Origin: Owenia fusiformis
Lineage: Eukaryota > Annelida > Polychaeta > Sabellida > Oweniidae
Assembly (NCBI GenBank): GCA_903813345.2
Contig: CAIIXF020000268.1
Span: 1-25,000 of the forward strand
Direction: 5' to 3'
Length of the DNA: 25,000 nt
In this document: in pieces, positions 1 to 10,246 of the stretch
Position numbering within the stretch: position 1 is the first letter of the stretch
Layout of the letters: every line of letters begins with the position of its first letter
Notes under the pieces: model-generated
Database searches by the model: none
What the model was told of the DNA's origin: nothing
Seen by the model: only the letters and a program-made list of their open reading frames with translations
Translations under genes and position numbers: made by a program

Positions 1-412
1 AGTGGCAACTTGTTTGGTGTGATAGCTATATTTCTGCTAACTCGTTCATAAGCAGTGTTAAATACGTTCTTTATCAGTTTAAACCCGTTTGCAATTAGTT
101 CTACTTCATTCTCAACAAGTCTTCAGACAGTTCAACTCGTTGTTAAAACGTCCCTAGTAGGATTGAAGTACGACGGTTCCGTTCGTAGTACGTCCAGCTC
201 GTCGTTAATACGTTGTCACTCGTTCTAATTGTAGAACGTGACGACCACGAGAACATTTTGAGCATTGTATAAGTTCTAGAGGACCTACCCGTTCGAGTAC
301 GTTCGATGAAGTTTGTATATAGATCCCAAACGGTTCCTAGTAGGTCCAGTCCGTTCGTACACAGTTGAAGCCCGTTTTCGAGAACGTAGTGAGAACTAGT
401 TTGGTGTGATAG
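1..412 (-). repeat. Unit of an unclassified roughly 387-bp repeat family (minus orientation)
   Basis: Read on the minus strand, the segment starts at 412 with CTATCACACCAAACTAGTT. A second copy of the same start, CTATCACACCAAACAAGTTG, occurs at about 25, so one monomer spans about 26-412 (387 bp). The same order of sub-blocks is found on the plus strand at 743-1436, including a block close to CCGTCGTACTTCAATCCTAC. Many short motifs of the form CGAAC(T/G)G recur inside. No transposase is visible. The open frame on this strand (143-607) has no recognisable domain and tracks the repeat. Confidence 0.7.
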
Positions 413-629
413 TAGGGTAAATTGTAAAATAACTGACATATGCACAATGTGCACTGAGTTCCAAAATACATCGACACTGGCCGTTGGTACTAGGGAGGTT
501 GAATAACACGTTTTCTTTAAAAAACGTGTACGTGGACATGTAGAATTATGTTCCTTTCGATTAGTTTTCTCATTTTTAGTGTACACTTGGCCGATTGATT
601 CACACATTCTGGATGATTTACTCGAGCTC
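413..629. other. Gap between repeat units, nothing recognised
   Basis: Short AT-rich stretch between two minus-oriented units of the 387-bp family. I see no gene, splice-supported exon or RNA motif in it. Confidence 0.4.
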
Positions 630-742
630 GTTCGGGTAGTTTGATGTAAACAGACCCTGAACGCTTCTTAGTGCGTCAAATCCGTTCGTGCACAGTTTAA
701 GCCCGCGTTCGAGAACGTAGTGAGAACTAGTATGGTATCACA
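630..742 (-). repeat. Partial unit of the 387-bp repeat family (minus orientation)
   Basis: This segment repeats the block at about 297-412. Both share CGAGAACGTAGTGAGAACTA and run up to the terminal motif, which is decayed here to GGTATCACACC. It abuts a plus-oriented unit at about 743, giving a head-to-head junction. Confidence 0.6.
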
Positions 743-1436
743 CCTTATCAGAACTGGGAGCATGTTCAAAACTTTCTGGTGACGTTTCTGGTGACGTCAC
801 GTTCTGCAATCAGAATGAGTAACAAAAGACAACCTGGGCGCACTGGGGACAAACTACGAACAGAACTGTCGTACTCCAATCCTTAGAGGTATTACGACGC
901 TGTGCAGTCAGGCGGTAAATTGCAGTCGTGAGTACAGCGTTTGTAGCTTATGAATGAATTGACAAAAATAGCTATCACACCAAACAAGTTGTCACTGTGT
1001 GCTTTAAAACATTGCCGAACTGGTTTTAAACTGTGCGAACTGGCTGATCCTTGCTACAACGCTCTATGGTCTATTTACGAACTTAATGGACTTGCCCGGA
1101 CGGGGAAGGTGATTGAGCATTTCGAATTAAATCAAAAGTCGATGGCGACATGGGCGTTCTGTTATCAGATCGTCTGACAACGTACTTCAAACAAAATGAC
1201 CTACTAGACCAGGAACGTAATTGCCGTACTTCATTCCTACTAGAGGCGCGTTATACGACGTTGTGCAATCGGATATCGATTGCAATACGTGCATGAGCAC
1301 ATCGACATGGTGCGATCTGAACGAACTGCGAATGAGATGGACGTATTGAAGACTGTTTGTGAACAAAGTAGCTAATTATTTTACACATGCTTTACGAAGG
1401 ACTGAAAAAACGATTAAAAACTAGTTTGGTGTGATA
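743..1436 (+). repeat. Two plus-oriented units of the 387-bp repeat family, with inverted terminal motif
   Basis: From 743 the sequence follows the reverse complement of 1-412 (shared blocks around GACGTCACGTTCT and TCGTACTCCAATCC). It reaches an internal unit boundary at 971 (CTATCACACCAAACAAGTTG) and starts a second, more diverged unit. That unit ends at 1436 with the inverted motif ACTAGTTTGGTGTGATAG. The element therefore combines tandem internal units with inverted ends. Its family is not recognised, and no clear target-site duplication is visible. Confidence 0.65.
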
Positions 1437-1734
1437 GAGGGTTAGCTAAGTGAATTAAGAACGGGACAATAATTTCCGTAGGTCAAAATACTACACGCTC
1501 ACGTACAGGTTATCTTAAAATCGTGTAACTTAACCTTAATTATACCTACACTTGAAATACATGTTGTTGAAATTGTCATATTTGGAAGTCTCTAAATATT
1601 GTTTCATGAATGCAATTCCTCTTTACATATTGAAACGCATGAAAACTGGAAAGAGGAAATAAAAATATCTATTGAAAGTTTCATTAACATTCCAAGTTTT
1701 ATATCTAAGCTTAACTTAGCTAACTTTCTTCCAG

Positions 1735-1904
1735 CGATTCCGTACGTTCTATACCCGTCAGTTCTATGCGTGATGTACGGAGGTTTCTTCATCCTTATGA
1801 CTAATATTCAACTTGGAAATCTTCTCACGAGAGGGCGCAATACCCTGATATGTATTCTAGATGGAGCATTCGATTCAAGCGCATTCGTTTTACTTCTTGT
1901 CAAA
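1735..1904 (+). CDS. SLC43A3: Copy 1 exon 3
   Basis: The acceptor is TTTCTTCCAG and the donor AAA|GTATGT. The 170-bp length and splice phases equal those of copy 2 exon 3. It encodes a helix ending in GGFFILMTN and the family signature GAFDSSA. Of 56 full codons, only four residues differ from copy 2, all conservative or in a loop. Intron sequence just upstream (about 1580-1734) also aligns with copy 2. Confidence 0.92.
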
Positions 1905-4900
1905 GTATGTGTAGCCATTTAAAGGTTAACAAATATCCTATTCTATGGTAATTGATGTGAACAAAAATGCATTTTATAGTCTTTTATATCTTATATATTT
2001 TATCGTTTACATCCAGTTAGTCTGGCGATACATTATGTACATGGAGAGTCCTCAAGACTGTTTCTTATTTGTCATACTTTAAGTCTACAGATCGTAGTAA
2101 GTGGAATATTATAAATTCAAAATAACCCATCATGTATTTTGCATACATTCACCTATATATCTTGACCTATTTTGAGATGCTAATTGAATAATTGCATTAT
2201 TCTTACAGCTTGCATACGAGGCTGGGATATCTCTACAAGCCACTTTCTTAACAATCAGTGCCATCTATGGTATTTGTATTATAAGTACGTTTCTGTGGTT
2301 ACCACGAAAAGTTATTCCATATCCATTGCCAAAAAACTTTGCCATGACGATATGCTCTTCGTGTGCACGTAACCGTGGTGGTTACGAAGTCAAATCTGAC
2401 CTCGAAATAAGCACTGTGACTCAAAATCCAAATGTTGAATTGAATAAAACCATCGGGTCGACAGAGGATAAAGTACCAAACACCAAAGTTGGTTACCGTA
2501 TGCTTGAGTCGCCACCCCCTTTTAAAGTTGTTATACAATCGCCTATATATTGGACATGTGTTCTCTGGTTTTCGTCAACACACCAACGGATCACCTTTTT
2601 CTTGGGGAACTTCAACTCATGGATAACATACCTGACTTCAGACAATACAAAAAACGGTTAGTTTCTGTAAATGTTTTATCAGACTGAATTTGAAAAAACA
2701 AGAATCCCGCCATATCACAAGAAAATTGCATTTGCGTTTATGATAATGACTATTCAAAGAAAAGGTGGTGGATAAATATAAACTCTTGGCTATCAGAAGA
2801 GTTATGCAACTGCATTGAGTACCGTATTGTATAGCTTACTCTAGCTACACGCCCTTGTGAGCCCTCACTCTCCCCAACCGCAAGGGCTGTATGTATGTAT
2901 ATGGTACTTCTCACTATTGTTAATTGTTTACCATAGATGTATATCTACTCAAGGACACTACCGGCCTGCAGTGTCATGGTTATATGAGTTGACAAAGTAG
3001 TCTATGGTTTGAAATCTCTAGGACGTCTAATAAAGAAGCTGGTAGCACACTGACGAGCAGCGACATTTGACCTAATATTAACATACCTGCATATGTTCCC
3101 TAATTTTCTTTTTTATTATAACCGTTTAATATACTTCCGGCTTTTAGGCTAAATTATGCCTGTCATTGGCAGATGTCAAAAAATTACCAAAAACTAAAAT
3201 CCAATTTTTTCACAATTTGGAGTATGCAATGCAACAGTTGATTTTATTTAGGTTTCTATGCTTTAAATTTGAGGTTATTCTTCTTATCAATACCAAAAAA
3301 TGCGAAATCAGTACATCGAAGTTTTGTATTGATTTTCAGATATCAATGAGATAAATGGTACAAATTAGTCAATTTTATAAAATAATGACAAATGCTTAAA
3401 TTATGCTAGTTTTTCACAAAATGGGTCTAAATACGTTTGAGGTATGGACTTTTATCCAGCAGTGAACATTATCAATAAAGAAGGGCATATTGCTCTTCCT
3501 TGACTTATTGCGACAATAGCTAAAATTCTATTTCTCGTAGTTAGATATTGCTCAGTTGCTTAAAACAACCCTCAAGACTTTGTCGAATTGGCTGAATAAT
3601 TGAGAAAAACCGTTATCATTATCGTCCTAAAATTTGATTATATCCAGCAGTAGGTCAAAGAAGAAACAACCATCAGAAAACTTGGTGATAGCCAGCAGTA
3701 ACGTCGAAGAAGAATTCCAAGGCGTTCGATTGCATATGACTCAAATTGATTATTAGACCTGTCCTTGGAGTATATGAACATTCCAATACCTCTGTAACAT
3801 TTGATTAGATATAAATCTTACCTATTTGTTGTTGCGATAATATGGATAAATTCTGGTCATAATATAATTTAAATGGTAAGAAAACTAATATGCTTGCAAT
3901 CATAAATTGCCTAAATATTCCATATAATTTTGTTGAATCTGCTTGGCTCATATTTGAAAAATCAAACAAACTATGAAAAACACACTTGTGCAATTACACT
4001 AATTGTCCGTATGCTTAAAATGACGGTCTGTGTCTTATAAAATCACGCGGTACTAACTTCGACCGTAAATTTGAATTTTTGACCTACCAGATGTTTGAAA
4101 ATCAAGGACTACGAGTCTCATACTGCACCGTTTTTTCAAACTTGTACCATTCAAAGCATAAGAAAATGCCTTTCTGTTAGAACATTATTCTGTTATACAG
4201 AGTCCCTACTTCCAGCGGCATTTTGGTCCTCAGTTGTGAAAAGGGCTTCTAACAGCTGGGGACCAAAACGCTGCTAAAACTAGGGACTCTTTAAAATAAA
4301 GCAATGCACCGACAGAAAGGGAATTTTGTTTTGCTTTGAATGGTACGGGTTTGAAGAAAAACGGTGCAGTATGAGACTCGCAATCCTTGATTTCCAAACA
4401 TCTGGTAGGTCAAAAATTCAAATTAATGGTCGAAGTTAGTACCGCGTGAAAATGTATAAAAGTTCAAATCAAAATTAACGACTTTTGACCCATTGTAATG
4501 AAAGACATTTTTCGACCGAAAGCCAGAAGTTTTTTTCCAGCAGATGGTATTATATAAGAATTCATACCATTTGCTGAAATCATGTGCAGCTAGATCTATT
4601 CATTCATTCACAAACGTTTCATAATCGTGTAAGGGAAGATATTTTACGACTAGCTTTTGTCGCTATTGGTACTGATTCTATTGAAGAGTTACAGAAGTGT
4701 GATCTAAGTATCTAACGAAATGAACATAATCTTGTTTTTTTATTTTTAGTGAGTATGTATACAACAGTATTCTCGTTTATGTTATTTGCGGCTGTTTTAA
4801 TCAGTCCTCTATCTGGGCCAATGCTTGACAGACGAACAACCGCCCCAATCGGATCCCTTGCTTTTAAATTAGGTAACGATGTGGTTATTATGTTAACATG

Positions 4901-7900
4901 CATCGTTTCTAATATATATTTGGAATTAATGAATAGCATTCTATTTTCTTAACTGCATTTTTTAAATGATGTTACATCAAATCCATTGGGATGTATTTTT
5001 CCATTCCAGAGAAAATTCGTCATTTCATACCAATCTTTTATCTCAACATCGGCCTTGGTGTCCTGCTTTCTGCATGTGCGGCCATTCCTGTGTTAGAGCT
5101 ACAATACCTTACATTCGTAGTGTTTGTTTTTCATAGGACCTTTAACTACGGCCCTGCATCGGCATTCCTTGCACAAGCGTAAGTGCAGTGAAATAAAGTC
5201 CCCTGATATTTATAAAAGTATTGATCATTTTTGAAAAAAGCCATTATCAAATAAAAATAGATATATTGCGTTTTTAGATTTCCAAGTCAACATTTTGGTA
5301 AGCTTTATGGTATTATGTTTACTACGGGTGCTATTGTAAGTTTGCTGCAGTACCCTCTGTTCGTTTGGATCAAAGGACCACTAAAGAATGATTCCATGTG
5401 GGTGAGTAACAGTCAGGAAAAACCAATATACTTATATAGAAGAACACAGAAGTGTAAAGCATGTCCCCACCAATGAACTATCCCTTACAATTTTTTCATC
5501 CTGAGTGCAAAACAATAATCAGTTGAAAAAAACTTTTGAGAAAAAATTCAAAGTGGCCGCCTTACCCTTTACCAAACATCCCAAAATAATTGAGATTTTC
5601 ATTCAGAGAATCATTCCTGAAAATTTGAAATCTATCAAGACTTAAACGACAAGATTTTAAGACAGAAAATTTAAAATGGCCACCTAAACATTTTTTAATT
5701 TAAAAATTAATCAGGTCTAGACTTTCATATAAAGAATCATCCCTGAAAATTTGAAATTGATCCGTAAAATCATTTGCAAAACGGGTAGATAGACAAGACT
5801 TTACAGACAAGATTTAAGGACGGAAAATCCAAAATGGCAACTTAAACATTTACCCAGAATGCCGAAAACCTAATCAGTTCCAGAATCTCATCCCTCAAAA
5901 TGTGAAATTGACCCGTAAAACCATTAGCCTGAAAACGCGTAGACAAGACTTTACAGACAAGATCTTAGGATGGAAAATCCAAAATGGCCACCTTGACATT
6001 TACCCAGAATGCCCAAAACCTGATCAGTTCGAGATATGCATACTAAAAATCATTCCTGAAAATTTCAAAGTGATCTGTGAAACGGTTAGCCTGAAAACGC
6101 ATAGACGAGACTTTATAGACACCATTTTAGGACGAATAATCAAAAATGGCTGCCTCAACATTTCCCCAGAATGCCCAAAACCTAATCAGTTTGATATGTG
6201 TGTACTAAAAATCATTCCTTAACATTTTGAATTGATCTGTGAAACAATTGTCCTGAATATGCGTAGAAAGACTTACAAACATGATTTTACGACGGAAACA
6301 CCAAGATCGCTGACAATAAAACGCAGACATAAATTATTGTCAATTTTTTAACACCTCAGTCACATTTGTCGTACGGAGGCCGTGCGTCGACCGCAGATCA
6401 ATTAAATCAGTGAATTACTGCGGCGAGAGTAGAAAAACTGAATGTTTTTTACAGGCCGCAGGGTCGCCGTAGAAATTATAACCCGGAGTTATAATATTTG
6501 TTCATTTCTGAGGTCTCCATAGTAAGTACCTAATCAACTGGCTCAACAAGATTGAATCATTATTTGTCAATGTTTCACGATCACTTTTCATTTGATATTA
6601 CATCCTTGCACTATGAATACCATTTATAAATTGTCCTGATGTAAAATAAAATGAAAAAAGCATTATTTATCAACAGAAATTTAAAATTCACCGTGCGGCT
6701 GCCGTGGGAAATGCGACTGCAAAAGTATGAGAGCGCAGAAATTCTACGGCGAGCGTAGAAAAGCTACTGGCCGCAGAAATGATAGACCGCACGGCGGCCG
6801 TGGGAAATGTGACTGGGGTGTTAACAAAAATATTGCATATACCTACTGTGAACTGTGTCATTAGTTTCTACAATACAGGACACCTTCTAATATGATACAA
6901 AGTATCATCGCTCGCTGACTTTTCTTAAGACATTCAAAATGGCTGCCATGACTGGGCCAATATGTCCAGAACCTAATCAGACGTAGAATGAAGTGAGTTA
7001 AACAAGATGTTAAAGTTATAGAAGTAACTTTTGAAGCCGTTTTTCTTAAAGTTTGCAGACAAGGATTTTAGTAATGGACTTCAAAATGGCCGACGGGAAA
7101 TAGGTATCGAGTCGAAACTTTTTCTACCAAATCTGTATATACTCATAAAGTTATCTCTGAAAATTCGAAGGTGATATCTGTAGCGGTTTTTGAGAAAACT
7201 GTCGGGTGTGACGGACGGACGCGCCTAGGCCGACAATATGGCCCCACACTATGTAATGGGGACAAAATAAACGGTTTTATTTTTAATTTTTTAAATTATT
7301 TTTACCAAATCCATATTTTTACGAACTATATTTCTAACCTAGCGAATATTTTTATTTCCTTCTTTAATTAATAATTTTCCAGAAAGGGTAATCATGTTTT
7401 CTGTAAAATGTATTTTACACTCCCCATTTTTTATTCGGAAAAAATTGTTTTTATTTCTAAATTCAAATACGTACCAAATAAAGCTTGACAGTTGAACGCG
7501 CGGGGTACGGTACAACACGGGGGTGATGAAATGTGAGTAAATAGATAAGTTCATCGTTTCAGAAAGATGGGGTCTAGTTTCTAGATATTTCTAGATGTAA
7601 ATGTCTGTAACAACATCCTAGACAGTGAATTTGACAGTGAATTTAATAGTTAAACCTACACACACTTCGAATGTAGTCTATGGTATAACGCGCGGTCGGT
7701 AAGGTACAACGCAAGAAATTTAAATTTGTGTTATACTGTATTTTACCCGGGCGTTAAACAGTATACAACATTCGTGCGTTCATCAGTCACGCTTAATTTG
7801 GTACGCACCCTGTAAATGCAATGTAGTAATTTGCAGTTTCAAGGTCATTATCTGGGAAGTTAACTTGCATATATTGGAGACTTTAAGCTGGCCATATTTA

Positions 7901-8557
7901 TCAAAACGTAACCGCGAACGAAAAGTGCACGAATCAATACAGTAATGTACATGTCTATAGCGCGCATACAAAACAAGCGCTAATTGGTCTACACAGACAC
8001 CCGACAGACAAACCTGTGTTTAGAACGGGAGATTTGCTATTTCACGTAGGTGTCAACGGGAATCATAATACTCATGTCTATCGAATACTATGCTTGCAAT
8101 TTTGATTTCGATGCACAGTATGATGATTTCTGAAGAAAATGATATATGCTGGACATACTTTAGCTCCAAATGTCTTACGAAACGTTGTTCAAAATATGTA
8201 TCATAGAAAACCAGCTATATAACTATTAATGTCACGCTGCGATGTGGTCCAAGTAAAAGACTAAGTAAACACAAAGGATTATTTATGTGAGAAAACTATA
8301 TATGTTTTTTTAAAGGGCGATTTCTTACGTGCAGGTTTGCGTTTCGATTTTATGTACCAGCTTAATGTCCCCAAAGACATGTGTTACACATAAGGCGTGC
8401 TCAGTGTAAATATCTTTTATCCCAGGTTCATATACTTCTGCTTTGTACTGCTGCTGTTTCGGTAATCCATCCCATCAGTGTATGGCTCTATTGTCGGAAA
8501 AATGATAGTCAAATATACCTACACAAGACGGATAACGTAAAAGAAACATCGACGTAA
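1735..8557 (+). CDS. SLC43A3: SLC43A3-like transporter, copy 1 (3' part, exons 3-8)
   Basis: Six exons (1735-1904, 2209-2656, 4750-4872, 5010-5178, 5278-5401, 8426-8557) join in frame to about 388 codons ending in TAA. All introns begin GT and end AG. Landmarks shared with vertebrate SLC43A3 are GAFDSSA, IPYPLP, FLGNFNSW, LQYLTFV, HFGKLYG and SLLQYPLF. Family knowledge: these are 12-helix plasma-membrane facilitators, and mammalian SLC43A3 carries purine nucleobases by facilitated diffusion. The substrate here is inferred only. Exons 1 and 2, which hold helices 1-2 and the start of helix 3, are not found in the 1.7 kb upstream, which is filled by repeats, so they probably lie outside the window. 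Exon 4 is 15 bp longer than in copy 2, and helix 7 carries unusual polar and charged residues. No frame breaks are seen. Confidence 0.88.
2209..2656 (+). CDS. SLC43A3: Copy 1 exon 4
   Basis: The acceptor is TTCTTACAG and the donor AACG|GTTAGT, a slightly weak donor. The exon encodes a membrane helix after YEAGISLQATF, the conserved PRKVIPYPLP stretch, a long polar cytoplasmic loop, and helix 7 with FLGNFNSW. At 448 bp it is 15 bp longer than the copy 2 exon; the five extra codons fall in the loop before PFKVVIQSP. Confidence 0.92.
2657..4042. other. Intron 4 of copy 1, 5' part
   Basis: The first 300 bases align in patches with intron 4 of copy 2 (for example CTGCATTGAGTACCGTATTG against CTGCATTAATTACCGTATTG near 18640), showing shared descent. 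The rest is AT-rich with no recognised gene or complete mobile element. Confidence 0.55.
4043..4449. repeat. Foldback MITE in intron 4 of copy 1
   Basis: A long imperfect inverted repeat. The left end is TCACGCGGTACTAACTTCGA and the right end is its reverse complement. The arms continue for almost 200 bp each (shared CTACCAGATGTTTG, CTCATACTGCACCG and ACCATTCAAAGCA) around a short centre near 4240. It has no coding capacity and is not present in intron 4 of copy 2, so it probably inserted after the duplication. The flanks are TA-rich, but the target duplication cannot be fixed. Confidence 0.75.
4539..4578. repeat. Short inverted repeat in intron 4
   Basis: CAGCAGATGGTAT is followed about 14 bases later by ATACCATTTGCTG, giving a 13-bp stem with one mismatch. 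The motif CCAGCAG also recurs loosely near 3455, 3645 and 3690. No function is assigned. Confidence 0.4.
4750..4872 (+). CDS. SLC43A3: Copy 1 exon 5
   Basis: The acceptor is TATTTTTAG and the donor TTAG|GTAACG. At 123 bp it is identical in length and phase to copy 2 exon 5. It encodes a membrane helix followed by the loop motif SGPMLDRRTT, equivalent to NGLLMDR of vertebrate SLC43A3. Confidence 0.92.
5010..5178 (+). CDS. SLC43A3: Copy 1 exon 6
   Basis: The acceptor is CCATTCCAG and the donor AAGC|GTAAGT. The length of 169 bp equals copy 2. It encodes two helices, with AAIPVLELQYLTF matching the conserved family stretch between them. Confidence 0.92.
5278..5401 (+). CDS. SLC43A3: Copy 1 exon 7
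   Basis: The acceptor is GTTTTTAG and the donor TGG|GTGAGT. The length of 124 bp equals copy 2. It encodes FPSQHFGKLYG, the most recognisable SLC43A3 signature, and SLLQYPLFVWIKGPL. Confidence 0.93.
5545..6330. repeat. Degenerate tandem array, units of roughly 150-160 bp
   Basis: The core AAAATGG(C)(C/T)(A/G)CC recurs near 5550, 5670, 5828, 5978, 6140 and, decayed, 6300. It is followed by ACATTTACCCAGAATGCCC and then ATCATTCCTGAAAATTT-like blocks, giving spacings of 120-162 bp. Diverged relatives appear at about 6935 and 7080, beyond the inserted MITE. The 106-codon open frame at 5902-6222 is an accident of this array. Confidence 0.75.
6348..6824. mobile_element. TTAA-flanked MITE inside the tandem array
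   Basis: The left end is TTAACACCTCAGTCACATTT and the right end is the reverse complement of TTAACACCCCAGTCACATTT. The 477-bp interior has further inverted segments rich in GCCGCAG and CCGTGCGG and no reading frame. The TTAA at each end fits a TTAA-target family such as piggyBac or Kolobok. Which one cannot be decided without an autonomous partner. Confidence 0.7.
6930..7262. repeat. Diverged continuation of the AAAATGGC repeat
   Basis: Blocks near 6935 (CAAAATGGCTGCC) and 7080 (CAAAATGGCCGAC), followed by ATATCTGTAGCGGTTTTTGA and GTGACGGACGGACGCG, resemble the array to the left. Repeats ending in GACGGACGGACG are common in marine invertebrate genomes. Confidence 0.5.
7263..8425. other. Intron 7 of copy 1, 3' part
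   Basis: AT-rich. The motif ACGCGCGG followed by GGTACAAC occurs twice, near 7497 and 7689, and GACAGTGAATTT is doubled near 7621. No gene is recognised. Confidence 0.45.
8426..8557 (+). CDS. SLC43A3: Copy 1 exon 8 (terminal coding exon)
   Basis: The acceptor is TATCCCAG. The exon encodes the last helix, beginning VHILLLCTAAVSVIHP, and a short charged cytoplasmic tail, ending TAA TAA. The length of 132 bp to the first stop equals copy 2. Confidence 0.9.
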   Translation, partial: VHILLLCTAAVSVIHPISVWLYCRKNDSQIYLHKTDNVKETST

Positions 8558-8679
8558 TAAGATGCAACACTGTGAAAAAGTACTACACCTTCGTCTTATA
8601 CAGTGTACACCCACAAGCATAAGAATCTCAGCACTGATCAAATGAACGAATGATCATATGACCTTAATGATGTAAAAAC

Positions 8680-8739
8680 AATAAAATGTAAATATACATG
8701 TACTGTATTATATGTAACATTAATATGAAGTGGAATAAA
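8680..8739 (+). promoter_or_regulatory. Candidate polyadenylation signals of copy 1
   Basis: AATAAA occurs at 8680-8685 and as an overlapping AATAAATAAA starting at 8734, 120-180 bases after the stop. Because the region is AT-rich, the match alone is weak evidence. Confidence 0.4.
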
Positions 8740-8790
8740 TAAAAAATGATAAAAATGAAACTCTCAGCACTTTCGGAACCGATAGATAAA

Positions 8791-9090
8791 ATGATTCCTC
8801 AAGCTGACTTTGATGAATCCAAGGATGAGATGAAACTACTTATTCAGCGCCACTGAACTATTGAAACTCCATGTGCTGTTGGACTCTCTGGAAACGCCAC
8901 TGCTTGGACATTTGCATCGCTTTTGTTACATTCAAGGGGGGGGGGGGGTTCCTGGCAAGTTTATAAGTAAACGTTTTTAAGGAGACGGACATCGCCTTCC
9001 CCGGTACCACTTAATCAATTCATTATTTGTGAGACGCTCTTTTGTCAACACCATGCTGATTGGCGATGCTTCGTCTCACGCCAATTGATT
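8791..9090 (+). other. Duplicated 3' flank of copy 1, coding-like
   Basis: This stretch aligns with about 24612-25000 downstream of copy 2. In one frame 8803-8853 reads ADFDESKDEMKLLIQRH, against ADFDEFRDDMKLLIKK at 24621. Most differences over the well-aligned part are at third positions. After a +1 shift, 8849 onward gives LLDSLETPLLGHLHRF against LLDSLATHLPKHLHSF at 24760 onward. There is no open frame across the whole block. It could be 3' UTR, an exon of another gene, or the relic of one. A run of 13 G lies at 8936-8948. Confidence 0.55.
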
Positions 9091-10214
9091 CCTTCAGGTG
9101 ATTCCTTCAGGGGTTCTAAAGATACCCATTATGGGTGACCAAACTTAGCTGAAAGCAATGATTTTTCCCTTTAGGAAAATAACATGGGAAATAATGTTTT
9201 CCACTTTATCTAAAAGGAATCATTTATTCCTTTTAAGGGATTAACTGTGTGTCAAAACGCAACATATTGATGCAAGAAAAATTTAAAAAAGCAGGGGTGG
9301 AAGGGGTTGAAAATCAGGAAAACATTTCAGAAAAACATGTGGGTGGGTTGTTTGCATTCACCCTGTCTCAAAGTCGAAATTATTTTATCATCTCTAGAAG
9401 TGAAACAAACATCAAACATATGACTGTCCAAAATCTGCTGCGCCTATTTCCCTCCTCCTTTTCAGAGTTGACTATTTATGGAAATGGCAACATTTCTGGG
9501 AGATTTGATAACTATACCTTCTTATTTGTTAAAATTATGGGTACCACTGGTCAGGTTGTATTTTTCATTCATGCACACTATCTCAGCATGTGTTGTTTGT
9601 TGCTTTAAAGTATTTAAAACTTTATTTGTTAAATGCAAATATGATGACAGTTATTTCTAGTTGTGTTTGAATGTTTCTAAAGTAACTGTGTGCTATTATG
9701 ATGTCATAAGGTGCTTAGTGTATGGAATATCATTTTGACAAACAGACACCAAATTACACCTGGCCCAGAAAATCAGCCATTTTGGGTCAAAATGGAAGGC
9801 CAACCAAAACGAAAACAAAGCTACTGATATAACACTGTGTATATCAAGGTAAAACACAGCTCGAGACCCCGATAGAGTCTAGACAATGCTTTAGGGATAA
9901 AAAATTTGCTAGAAAGAATGTGTATAGGTGGTACAAACACTTTAAATTAGGAGGCCCAAGAATTTAAGATTTGGCCATATCTGGCAGGAACACGATCATC
10001 ACGCCTGAAATTATCAATGGGAGTAAAAGTGATGAAGAAGTCAGAGCCCTCCAGACCCAGACCTACAAAGAAGGACTGATTTGGCCAGAATGTACTTTAC
10101 AATAGACTGCAATAAAAACGTGGAGGCAGTACTACATTGGCCGTATGTTTTAACCTCATGCCGTGGTTTTGACGGGTTGGTAGTTACCGACTAGATTAAT
10201 GGAAATAATTATTA
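9091..10214. other. Intergenic DNA, no gene recognised
   Basis: Contains a small palindromic patch at 9165-9240 (CCCTTTAGGAAAATAA and AAAAGGAATCATTTATTCCTTTT). A 119-codon frame at 9249-9608 has a GTG start, no known motif and no splice context. I find nothing I can support as a gene. Confidence 0.45.
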
Positions 10215-10246
10215 ATTTGGGTGTCCGAGAGATTGATTTATCTATA

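Noticed and set aside
143-607. 154-codon open frame, minus strand
   Set aside because: It runs across a unit of the 387-bp repeat and into the adjoining gap. It has no recognisable domain, and related units elsewhere in the cluster are interrupted by stops.
950-1177. 75-codon open frame, plus strand
   Set aside because: It crosses a unit boundary of the same repeat family. Its weak resemblance to the frame at 143-607 reflects shared repeat DNA.
1-1734. Exons 1 and 2 of copy 1
   Set aside because: I looked for a counterpart of FGWPSLVF and of the microexon and found none. The region is repeat DNA, so they are presumed to be upstream of the window.
5902-6222. 106-codon open frame with internal repetition
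   Set aside because: It consists of about two units of the degenerate tandem array. Neighbouring units are not open.
9249-9608. 119-codon open frame in the intergenic region
   Set aside because: It has a GTG start, no known motif, no splice or expression evidence, and composition like its surroundings. Too weak to call a gene.
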